A stretch of 64,000 nucleotides of DNA from Hetaerina americana (Eukaryota; Arthropoda; Insecta; Odonata; Calopterygidae), in the NCBI GenBank assembly GCA_022747635.1, contig JAKTNV010000005.1, positions 51,686,013 to 51,750,012 on the forward strand, written 5' to 3'. Of the stretch, positions 33,546 through 43,659 are shown piece by piece. Within the stretch, counting starts at the first letter, position 1. Each line of letters starts with the position of its first letter. A program made the translations under genes and the position numbers. A model generated the notes under the pieces. That model searched no databases and had not been told where the DNA came from. It saw only the letters and a program-made list of their open reading frames with translations.

Positions 33546-34480
33546 GAATCAACTGCTTGCCTTTTTTCTATAATTATAAGGCATCATAGTCACATGAAGT
33601 AGATGAGTACCAAGCATACTTTACACTTTCAGGCTTCACTTTGTGAAGTACCAAGCAGGCTATGACGGGATAGCAATGGATATTTCGACGCTCACAGGTT
33701 GACTCACTGCTTGGATATTTGATTAAGGTTAGTAAATTCCTCTTTTGCAAACTAAGCTACCTTCTTCATCAAAATCCTATTATTCTGTGGTTGAAAAATG
33801 AAAAAGTGAACCAAGGAAACATATAAATTTCCTTTTACAAGGAGAATAGCACACTGGGTTATGATTTTGAGCTTTGTGATATATCCCATGGAGGAAAAGG
33901 ATTGATACCATGAACAACTCTTACTTTGAACCAGCCATTTTGATCATTGAATACTTGCCCTATTGGGGCAGCTGGCCAAACAATTATTCTATGGTTCCCT
34001 AAGTACTTTTCTGATTCATACTTACACAGAAAAAATCATATTCCACCCTTAAATCATAACAAATGATTATTTATGTTAATGATAGCCATAGAGTAATACA
34101 TAAATACTTTTGTTAACAATAACAGTTACTAAAATTTAAATCAATTTGAAAAGAATCTCGCTGACCATTAGCCCAGCAAGAGACTGTAAGAATTGGAGTT
34201 TATATTTTTCAGAAGTAGAAATTTAAAAACTTGCTTTCGAAACAGTATCAACTTAATCTGATTTTAATTTTTCAATAAATTTATTCTAATTGTCTCCATT
34301 TTTAATTTTATAAATTCCTTTTCAATTCGTCCAAAAATTTACAGACATGTCACCTTGGATTTTTTATCTTGTGGTCTCAAATTTCTTTTCATTCTCACCT
34401 AGTATTTCTTTTAATATTCAAGCAATTATCTGGAGACACTGTAAGGTTTCAAAACTCTCTCTTAAAATTGACCATTATCT
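33546..34480. other. Intergenic, nothing recognised
   Basis: AT-rich. No coding signal or known repeat. Confidence 0.45.
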
Positions 34481-34483
34481 ATC

Positions 34484-34565
34484 TCAGCTCGGAGGTAGCT
34501 CATTTAGTTGAGCGCTTGGCTACTGACCTGAGTGCCCTGGGTTTGAGTCTTGGACCATGCCACTG
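34484..34565 (+). repeat. tRNA-like SINE head
   Basis: AGGTAGCTCATTTAGTTGAGCG (A-box-like) and CCTGGGTTTGAGTCTTGG (B-box-like) lie about 30 bases apart. The acceptor stem does not pair well, so this reads as a tRNA-derived SINE head and not a tRNA gene. Confidence 0.5.
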
Positions 34566-34932
34566 AAAACCCTTATAAAACAAAGTGGTCTGATATTTTA
34601 ATTGCTGGAAGTTTGCCAAAAACTCCTAGAATCCTTTTGAAACTTTCTGAAACTTTGGGAAAGGAGCTACCCTTGATGTTTGAATGTTGCAGGCCTCGAG
34701 ACTTGATTGTGTGTGAACCCTCCACTCACTTATCAAAAGTAATCTTGAGGCACTGTTTATCTGGGTCCTTGAATCATAATGGATTTTATATCTATATTTT
34801 GTGACACCAGTAGATTGTAGATTTTTTACTAATTCCAAAGAAACTGCGGGAGATGCCGCAACAGTAACTTTTAACTGAGCTATCTGCTAATGTGCATTTC
34901 AATGCAAAGACTTCAGAGTGTAAAAATCATTC

Positions 34933-35004
34933 GCCTTGACTGGGATTCGAACCCAGATCCCTCAATATCCGGTCGAGTGCTTTAGCCACTTAAGCTACTG
35001 AGGC
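34933..35004 (-). other. tRNA-like cloverleaf (left arm)
   Basis: Mirror image of the right-arm unit, with acceptor GCCTCAG in place of GCCTCGG and T5 at 34926-34922 on the minus strand. It points left, toward the conserved element end. Confidence 0.6.
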
Positions 35005-35112
35005 ATCCTGTTAAACTCTGAAATTTTGGGGCTTTTAAAGGAACAAGATGTCATATTTCGTCACAACATCTTGTTCCTTTAAAAGCCCCAAAATTTCAGA
35101 GTTTAACAGGAC

Positions 35113-35184
35113 GCCTCGGTAGCTTAAGTGGCTAAAGCACTCGACCGGATATTGAGGGATCTGGGTTCGAATCCCAGTCAAGGC
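35113..35184 (+). other. tRNA-like cloverleaf (right arm)
   Basis: Acceptor GCCTCGG / TCAAGGC pairs at 6 of 7. The D arm is GCTT-AAGTGGCTA-AAGC, the anticodon arm CTCGA-CCGGATA-TTGAG and the T arm CTGGG-TTCGAAT-CCCAG. A box TAGCTTAAGTGG and B box GGTTCGAATCC fit pol III consensus; TTTTT at 35191-35195 could terminate. The anticodon loop would read GGA but has C at position 33, so it is not called a working tRNA. Confidence 0.6.
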
Positions 35185-35859
35185 GAATGATTTTTACACT
35201 CTGAAGTCTTTGCATTGAAATGCACATTAGCAGATTTTTTACTAGCTGTCACTATTAATAAATCCACTTTTGGAGTGGTTACTCTGGTTCTCTAAGGTTT
35301 TAGTCCATTATTATTTTCCAGACATCTAACTCATTACATTTAGAATAAAAATATTTTATTGAAAAAACTGTTACAATTGATGATTGCCAACCCAGCAACT
35401 ATTTGGTATGATTGAAAGCTGACATTGGGTCCAGATTTGGTATATTACACTTACAATTGGGTTAACACAAGGAAAAAGAAATGGTTTAGATTTAATTAAG
35501 GATATTTCTGGTGACCTGGCATCTCAATAGTGAATCCCAGAAAGCACCCAACACCCATGTCCCACGTAAATTCTTGATTTCGCCTACGGATTTGTATGTG
35601 TCTTCAAATCTGGCAGGCATGTGTCGATCAAAAATAGTTCATAGTATTCACCAAATCACAAAATGGGGAAGCTAAGAGTGAGTTCTGAATTTTATGTGAA
35701 TAGAGATTGTTGTTAATTTAGACAGATAGTGACAGTGGCCGTGAATGTACTCAGGCAAATAATACGTATGAGTAGAAGTTTGCTTGAATGTTAAGGTTTT
35801 TTTTAATGCAAAGGGGATTGCGCAACATGAATACCTACCTAAAGGTCAGACAGTCAACA

Positions 35860-36140
35860 TGGAGTACTACCCGGGGGTTATGAAACACCTAAGAGAGAGA
35901 ATCAGGCAAAAATGGCCCAAACTTTGAAGGAGAAGCATGTGACTTTTTTATGCTCCCCAAACTAAAAACCCCACTCAAAGGAAAAAGATTTGCCACCATT
36001 CCAGAGATAGAGAAAAATTCAACAGAGGAGTTTATGAGCATTCTGGAAGAAGCATTCCAGGACTGATTGATTGATGTTGATTATAAAAAAAATGAAATAG
36101 TAGACCAGTAGCTGAAGCTACCAAAACAATACTTGGATGA
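35860..36140 (+). mobile_element. mariner fragment, 3' half
   Basis: MEYYPGVMKHLRERIRQKWP, then LPKLKTPLKGKRFATIPEIE-like frames and ENSTEEFMSILEEAFQD are the region around and after the last catalytic Asp of mariner transposase. Frameshifts and a deletion between them show it is dead. Confidence 0.6.
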
Positions 36141-36293
36141 CAGTAGCATTAAAGTATATTGAAACAATTACTGCGGGAGGTGTGACACATATTCTGACAG
36201 TATCAACCTTTTTATCAACCAATTTATCTTAGTGCACAATACAAAATATCATAATATTAGGGAAAACTAAGCATCAACAGTAAATTAAGTACC

Positions 36294-36618
36294 GTATTTT
36301 CCCATCGATAACGTGCTCGTTATCTATACAAAAATTTTCACATGATCGAGAAAATGACGATGCGGGTTATGGAATGAAAATTGAAAAAATGCAAATAAAG
36401 ACATTTTTACACACACACATCCGATATAAATGTATTTTTACACACACTATGTATCATTTTTACGCGCATATATGTTTGTATATACAAATCCGTGGCCTCT
36501 ATAAGCGCTCAAGATAACTATGAAGCCCTGGGCGCGCAGTATCCATACAAATTCATGATAACTACAACGTTCTGGGTGCACATTATACATAAGGTGCGCG
36601 TTATCAATGGGAAAATAC
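36294..36618. mobile_element. 325-bp TIR element (MITE), superfamily unknown
   Basis: GTATTTTCCCATCGATAACG at the left and, inverted, GTATTTTCCCATTGATAACG at the right form 23-bp terminal repeats with two mismatches. The interior repeats GTTATC/GATAAC and holds no open frame. The target duplication is unclear. Confidence 0.6.
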
Positions 36619-37009
36619 CATGCCTAATACCATAAGATATTTGCGATTCCCCTTGGCTGGATCAGGTACGTTCAGTTACAAACCTCAGGCAGGCAAACTT
36701 GGACAACCAATTCTATGATTTGTCCAATTTTCCAGGTATTTTAACTTCCTGGCAAAAGAAGTGCCATTCCTTAGTTCATTTCTATTGGTGAGTGAACAAA
36801 AAAATAATATTTTCATTTTGTGATTATTCCTGAACTTCATTATTGTGTATTTGTATGAAATCATAAACTGAATAATAATTTAGCTTAGCATTAGTAGACC
36901 CATATTCATGCATGCATGATGTCTTATTTCACTTCAGTGTTACTGCATTTGATGAATTACATTAGAATGAAGTTCATTTTCATTCTTTTTTAATTAGTAG
37001 TCAACTCTT

Positions 37010-37350
37010 AAAAGTATATTTTGGCTTTACACGGAATGAACACTGCTCCCTTGCTTAGCCTTGTTAAATAAAACACAACCTTTTAGGTACAATAAATTCT
37101 TCTTTAATGTTATATACATTTTACTTTCCTTCATTCTATTCAATATGCTTACCCTTTTCACCCCTAATTTCCCTAACATTCTCCCCTCTATCATAGTCCT
37201 CAACATCCAATTGCCAATCAAAATACTCTGCATCCATTTTTCCTGTCTCCTTTGTATTTCTCCCTACAGTTCTCTCTCCTCCACAACCATACCTAGTGTA
37301 TACCATGCTTCCTTGCCCATAAGGTACATTTTTCTCACTCGCAAATTGCT
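37010..37350 (-). repeat. RTE-like LINE 3' fragment
   Basis: The minus strand encodes GEERTVGRNTKETGKMDAEY, then WMLRTMIEGRMLGKLGVKRV. It is another 5'-truncated member of the family at 105-480. Confidence 0.6.
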
Positions 37351-38700
37351 CTAAAATCAGCCTGAATCTTATGGACTGAAGGTTTATGGTACCACTTTGT
37401 CTTACAAGACGTAAGCAAATTTGTTGAAAAAATGCCTATTATCATATATTTTTTCCCTCATTAGCTGTAGAAAATGATTGCCTTTATTACAAATTCTGAT
37501 GATTAGATGTTTTTGAACCAGTAGTAAGCAATAGATTTTTGATGTTTCCATGACAGTACTTCATGAAAGAATTCCCAAATAAATCATAAATGTATGCAAG
37601 TAGCATGTTTAGTTTCATCTGACATGTGGTACTATTGTCAAACTTATATGCGCTGGACTGTTTTCTAATTAATGAGGATGTCACCACTTTGTTAATTCAT
37701 TGTATCTGTTACAATAAACTTGAAGTCCACTCAAACTTAAATATGCACCATGCATGTCCTTCATGGCATAATATGTTCCTTTCTATTTAGTGTACTGTTT
37801 ATCTGCCTTGACACACAGGAACTAAATGTTGCATAATAAATTAAAATTATAATAACCTCATGGAGTCTTAAGAGAGAAGACATACGGTATTTCTGAAATG
37901 CAAATAATGCACAATGTGAGTGCCCTGATTATGGAAAAAAATGTGCAAAGAAAGGCATTTTAAATCATTTTGCAGGCCTAGTCGGGTTCGGCCAGTAAAT
38001 AAAATGAATCAAAGTCAGATTTGTCCTTGCTTTTAAGTGATTCTAAGATTCAAGTGTATTTATGATTTGGGTAAATGGAGATAGCTAGATCAATCACCTA
38101 AATTCAAAAATCATGCGGTGACCATAAAAAACCAGACCAAAGTATATGCTAAATCTATGTTGCACTAGTAAGGTAAAAGAGGCTTACATTGATGTTATAA
38201 TTGTGAAGTGTGATGCCTCTACTGGGCTTACTGCCATGCGTATCTCTACATTTGGTATAAAGAATGTGTAATGTAAATGTAAGCTGTAAAAAAGATCGTT
38301 TTTTTAAAGAAGTGTTTTCAATGATATGGGATGCTACCCTCAAAAAATTGTACCCTGGTAACTAAACTTGATGCTAAACCTATGAATATTTAGGAGTGTT
38401 CCCTCTTCACTCAGAGGTACTCAAAAAACTGAATTAGATAGACTAATACAAGAAAAAAATCATCTCTGAAATTGAAAAACAGTTGGCAGAGAATGAATGG
38501 GCAGCCTAGTAATTACAGAAAAACAAATAAAATAGGAAGTTAATGTTGTGCCTTGATCCAGTAGATTTAAATTAAACCTAGGTAAGCCAGTTTTATAACA
38601 TATTAGCTGAAATGGCTGAAAACTTTGTGGCAATACAAATTTCTTTGTTTTTGACCAGAAGCAGGGTTTTTATCAAATTAAATAAGGTCATGACTTATCT
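37351..38700. other. Intergenic, nothing recognised
   Basis: No gene or repeat that I can name. Confidence 0.45.
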
Positions 38701-38734
38701 CTAAAAGGTACATTTTCCAGCTCATATGGCTGTT

Positions 38735-39490
38735 ATAGATATTTGAGAATACCTTGCAGTATCTCCTGTTGTGTGCTAGAAAATTTTCCTAGAAATGCAA
38801 GTGAATATTTTAGTGATATTGCTGGTACTACTTGGGTTATTAAATAACCCCTTATGAAAAAAATGAAAAACAAATTATTTAGCTCAACACACTTTTTGCA
38901 GTATTTCTCCAACTTTTTTAAGCCATCCAAATAGTAGGATTCCAGAAGGTCCTCAAAATAGGTATCTGCATTGGCGATGACCTCCTTGTTCAACTTGGAT
39001 TGTTTTCCGCCGAGCCATATTTTTAAGTTTGGAAATAAAATAATGTCTCTGGTAGAAAATCTGATGAATATGAGGGATGTAGTAATAGTTCAAGCTTTAA
39101 TTCCATGATGTTTACCATCAAAATCGTGCAGGTGTCGGCTTGTGCATTGTCTTGATGAAAGAAAATTTTTTTCTTTTCCAAAATAGGATGTTTTCCTTGA
39201 TTTCTTCACTCAACCAGTGCAATAATGATGGAGTATACTCTCCATTTGTTGTTGAAATGGTTTTAGCTGACATCATGACTTTTGAATCATATGAGATAAG
39301 GAAATACCCGAGACAGTATAAAATGGAATGAAGGCCCACACTGTCCTCACGTAAATGACTTAGCATAAAATGGGGTATATGCAAGCAAGCAAACTCCAAA
39401 GAAAAATTTGGAAGGTTTGGAAGGAATATTGAACAACACCAGTGAAAGTTTTGAATATATCACCTGCAGAAATATTGTTTAGCCACCAGT
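38735..39490 (-). mobile_element. Degenerate mariner
   Basis: Minus strand, in several frames: ISTTNGEYTPSLLHWLSEEI, then RKKFSFIKTMHKPTPARF (frameshifted HQDNAxAH region), and near the end NKEVIANADTYFEDLLESYY, GLKKLEKYCKKCVELN. This order matches the second half of mariner transposase. Confidence 0.7.
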
Positions 39491-39959
39491 CATGCATGAC
39501 ACTTCCTTTGATGATGTAGTCATTACTTCAAAGGACACAGATAGAAATATATGTTCTTATATTAGTTATATATGTTCTTTGCACTGAACAAAGGAAAGTA
39601 AAAGAGTATGAGGACTCATACTTTGACAAGGCAGTGAAAAGAAGGAAATATGTCTTCAAGGAGAGTGGCCGTCAAGTTACAAATAAAAGGATGTTTGGCA
39701 GCCTTGAGTTATGAAGGGTAGAGACAAAAACCAAAGCTCAAGGTGGTTATTGTGGGAGACAACAGTCACTATTTATATCAGATCAATGCCCGTATCAAGC
39801 TTAGGAGAGAGTACCTTATATTAGAATATGATTTGAAAGTAATTCAGGAGAGTATCAGTGAGTCAGTCACCACCACAAATTGTGTATTGAAAGAAATAAT
39901 CTGTAAGGAAATGAAAGGCAGACCAACAGTTATAAGCCACAGCTAAGTAAGAGTAGAGT

Positions 39960-42030
39960 CAGGGAAAACATATCATAGTGATGAGGGATTAGAATGTGAC
40001 GGTAGGCAAAGGGAGAGGTGATGATGATGTGGGGGACTATGGTTCTAGGTACGACTAGGGTCCTAGGTACGAGGAATGACCGCAGTGAGAAAGCAATTGA
40101 ATTCTGCAGGAGACAGAGGTTAATCATCACCAACAATTGGTTTAGACACCACAAAAGGCATTGGTATACATGCTAATGCCAGGTGACTCAGAAAGGTATC
40201 AGTTAGATTATATTTTGGTTAGGCTCAGATTTAGGAACAGTGTGATCAATTCGCACAGCTTCTCAGGAGCTGATGTGGTCTCGGATCACAATTTAGTTGC
40301 TATGAAGTGTAGCTTGTCCGTATCTAAAGATAAAGTAGGGGCAGTAGATTAGGAGATGGAATGTAAAAGCATTTACTAGATTGACAACGATGGAGAATCA
40401 GCTGGCTGAAAATAAAATCATGAATGAGGGAAGAGAGCTGAGTACTATTGAGGAAAAATGGAAATGTATCAAAAGCAGCTAAATAAACTATAGGAACTGT
40501 TATTGGGAAAAGGACAAGGAAACCATGGATCATGGATTAGATGATCAGGAAGATAGTTGAGAGAAGGGAATTAAAGAATATAAATGCAGACTTTGGCAGA
40601 AGGAAGTATAAAGAGTTAAATAATAAATTGAGATGGGTAACGAATAAAGCACAAGGGGATCGAGATGGTGCGGGGGCTAACATACTGGCTTCCCACCCTG
40701 AGGGCACGGGTTTAAATCCCGGCGGTGTTGAATATTTTTCAGAGGTATCTCGATCCCTACTTGAGGTGTTTCGTGGAGGACACTTTGAGTGAGTACGCCG
40801 CCCGTCGGATGGGACGTTAAACTGCGGACCCCTTGGTGCCTTTCGTAAAGAGTAGGCTAATGCCGATGCCGGGTTTCCCTCCACCCTTCATCCTTTCCTG
40901 TCCATCCCCTATGGTGCAAATGACCTTAGCTGTCGGTTGCCTCCCCTAAAAACTACTACTACTAATAAAGCACAAGAAGCATGGTGGAAGGTGCAGTTGA
41001 AGGATATGGAATCTTTGCAGAGGAAGGATAAAATTGGTGCACTATACAGCAAGGTTAAATCACTATCCGCATGTAAGAAGGGAAGATCTGTGCTGACAGT
41101 TAGAGATAAGTCGGGTAAGATAATATTTGAAACAGAAAATATCCAAGAGAGATGGAAGGAATTTATAGAAGAACTGTATGGTTAAGAACTTTGGCAAACA
41201 AGTTTAGACATAGAAAAAGAGCATGACAGAGGAAGATAGCTTAGGTCCAGGCACACTCAATAATCAGATAGAAAGGGCTTTAAGGGAGATCAAATCAAAT
41301 AAGCCCATGGGGTCGATAACTTTCCTGAGGGACTACTGAAAGGTTTAGGAAAATGTGGAATGAAGAGTCTATGTGGACTAATTCGTAGCATCCATGAGAA
41401 AGGAATCTGTCCGAAAGACTTTGCGAGATCAGTTTTGGTTCCTATTCTAAGAAAGGTACAGGCTACATCATGTGGGGAGTACAGAACAAAAATTTTGATC
41501 TCCCATGCAACATAAGTTGCTCTTGGGATCATCAACCAGAGGATAGAGAGCAAGGCAAATGATTACTTAGGGTGTGATCAGTTTGGGTTTAGGAAGGGGG
41601 GAGGCATATACAATACCATTGCAGTATTGAGATCACTAATCTCGAAGAATATAGAATACAATCAGAATGTATTTACCTATTTCATAGATTTAGAAAAGGC
41701 ATTTGATAGAGTGAATGGGGAAAAAGTAATGACTATTTTGCAGAAAATAGGAATAAATTGGAGAGACAGGAGGCTAATCCACAACCTGTACTTGTCTCAG
41801 AGTGATCAGGAGCCAGTGGAGGATGGAGAGCCCAAATGGGCAGTATTAGCAAGAGGTGTAAGGCAGGGTTGCCCATTATCACCTATACTGTTCTATGTAT
41901 ATGTGGATGAAATGATTAAAGAGGCATGGGAAGAATTGGAAATAGGAACGAAAGTCGGCAGGGAATTCATAAAATTAATGGATTGATATGCAATTTGCAT
42001 ATAAATCTATAAATGAACTCTTCAGGGAGT
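39960..42030 (+). mobile_element. RTE-like LINE, endonuclease to RT, broken
   Basis: Endonuclease end: QLDYILVRLRFRNSV, then FSGADVVSDHNLVAMKCSL. Linker: NNKLRWVTNKAQ|EAWWKVQ and GKIIFETENIQERWKEFIEE. RT: FTYFIDLEKAFDRVNGEKV, LARGVRQGCPLSPILFYVYV, DEMIKEAWEELEIG. Stops and frameshifts are scattered and the catalytic YADD region is lost at the 3' side. A SINE sits inside at 40656-40963. Confidence 0.8.
40656..40963 (+). repeat. Intact tRNA-derived SINE inside the LINE
   Basis: 308 bp. It begins GGGATCGAGATGGTGCGGGG, has a B box GGTTTAAATCCC and a body with GATGGGACGTTAAACTGCGG, and ends in (ACT)n. It is flanked by AATAAAGCACAAG (40643-40655 and 40964-40976). Removing it and one repeat restores the LINE frame NKAQEAWWKVQ. 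Confidence 0.85.
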
Positions 42031-42034
42031 TTTC

Positions 42035-42215
42035 CAAAGTCTCCATGGAATATGGTGCAGTGAATTCCTTGGACCATGCCAATAAAGTAATGAATAAGGT
42101 CATCCCAAAAAAGTGCATCTTTGTTTCTTTCGATGTACACAACTTTTTCACCAACCCATGGAAGCTGTGAACCTCACCAATGACATCATCCTCTGGAAAT
42201 CCATCCTTAATGTCC
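42035..42215 (+). mobile_element. Penelope-like RT fragment
   Basis: VIPKKCIFVSFDVHNFFTN, then PMEAVNLTNDIIL (+1 shift), fits the RT motif A region of Penelope-like elements (xFDVxxLxxNVP). It is short and frameshifted. Confidence 0.45.
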
Positions 42216-42615
42216 TTCTCTCTCATCGTTGAGTATGCCTGGATCTAAGGTATCTTCATCTATGTCATGTTTATTTTCTGTCTAACCTTGTTGGCCTAAG
42301 TTCTGAACCATACAGGTCTTTTATATATTCCTTATATCTCACTTGGATCTCTTCTGAGTCAACTATTATCCTAACCAACTTATGTGTACTCTAACTGTCA
42401 GCACAGACTTTCCCTATTTACTTCCCGATAGTGGTTTAACCTTGTTGTAAAGTGCATCAATTTCACCCTTCCTCTGCAAACTTCCCATATCCTCGCTCTG
42501 CACATTCCACCATGCTTCTTTTGCTTTATTTGTTGCCCTTCTCAATTTATTATTTAACTCTTTGTATTTCCTTTCTCTGTGTTTACATTCGTCTCTCATC
42601 TATCTTTCTAATCAT
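42215..42615 (-). repeat. Inverted copy of the RTE-like LINE linker
   Basis: The minus strand encodes ERKYKELNNKLRRATNKAKE, AWWNVQSEDMGSLQRKGEID, then LYNKVKPLSGSK. It aligns with 40600-41260 of the plus-strand copy without the SINE insertion, giving an empty-site comparison. Confidence 0.75.
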
Positions 42616-43233
42616 TTCCTTATACTTTTCTCTTATATGCATAAAATATGCTTATATATACAGTCACGCACATATATACGAGTTTATGTAAAAAGCAGGG
42701 ATTTTGTGGTGTATATGGTACTTTTTTATCTGTACGCCAATTGACTACAGCAATAAGCTAATTCCAAACGCCGCCAATGAATGCTCATGTCACGTGGTAT
42801 CCAAGTCGTCTTGCTTGCCTTACTTTTAGCGTATCCCTGACTACTGCTATATACCATATTCGCCATATTGATGTAGGATGTAGACAATTGCCACTACAAT
42901 GGCGAAGGTTGAGCCCAGGAATGTTGGTCCGCTACTTCAAATGCTTCGTAACTTTCTTTTAGGGGTAAGATTGATGGTGTTTATTTTTAGCAGTTAAAAC
43001 TAATATCTGAGCCGTTGTCCTAAAGTATAAGGTTGACTTTCAGAGGGAACACACTACCCATTTACGACACCAAGATTACATCTCCGCACGAACCCAACCA
43101 TTGCCTAACTTGCCCGATGGACCTGCTCATAAATTATCTATGAATTATTACTATTCTCGAGACGGAAGACGAGAAGTGAAACTTCCTACAGTTTTGGCAA
43201 GTCAAACTGGGCAGAAAGCAATTTCTGAGGGTA

Positions 43234-43659
43234 CTAGGTAACTGAAATATGTCGCTGTACCTCGCCGCAGTATCTAACTTCGCCAATTACTAAAATGCAA
43301 TTCTTTACAGTGAAACCAAAGATGTGGCCGTTAAGAAGGCACCGACACCTGGAGTCATGTTTAAATGGGACTAGATAAAAATTTGTTAGTGCTTCTGGTA
43401 ATGTAACTCTTAGATAAATAAAGCTTTTATTGTTTTCCCTCATCGCTTTGATGATATTGCTGGATACTCCCGCACAAATTCTGTATTTATTATTCTTACC
43501 GTTGGATTTGTTATTGAAACAGCGGCCTGTGTGGGGTATACTTCGACGTGAAATTTTATAACTTAGTATAATTTGCAATTTGGTTGTTGCACGACGCCTA
43601 AGAAATTCTATTGATAAATTATTCCCAGAAATGAGAATCGATGATTTTAAAGAGCCCAT
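43234..43659 (-). CDS. Hypothetical 141-residue open frame, unrecognised
   Basis: Minus-strand frame beginning [20 protein letters not shown]. It contains a Cys-bearing segment ([20 protein letters not shown]) near residues 99-118 and ends [14 protein letters not shown] recognise no domain, signal peptide or clear membrane segment. No splice signals or neighbours support it. In this AT-rich DNA one frame of this length is expected by chance. Confidence 0.15.
   Translation of the reverse strand: MGSLKSSILISGNNLSIEFLRRRATTKLQIILSYKISRRSIPHTGRCFNNKSNGKNNKYRICAGVSSNIIKAMRENNKSFIYLRVTLPEALTNFYLVPFKHDSRCRCLLNGHIFGFTVKNCILVIGEVRYCGEVQRHISVT

Larger units (their letters stand above)
34832..35231. 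repeat. 400-bp palindromic retroposon with two tRNA-like arms
   Basis: From 34882 to 35235 the sequence folds on itself: arms of about 170 bp are nearly identical, with a spacer of about 15 bases (CATATTTCGTCACA). Each arm carries a 72-nt tRNA-like cloverleaf pointing outward (34933-35004 minus; 35113-35184 plus) followed by TTTTT. The left end adds the family terminus CCAAAGAAACTGCGGGAGAT, missing on the right. AGATTTTTTACTA flanks both sides exactly (34819-34831, 35232-35244). The fixed left end, truncated right end and long duplication point to target-primed reverse transcription with the left end as 3' end. Confidence 0.85.

Noticed and set aside
34832..35231. CRISPR array or attachment site
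   Set aside because: There are no regular spaced direct repeats; the structure is one inverted repeat in a eukaryotic genome.
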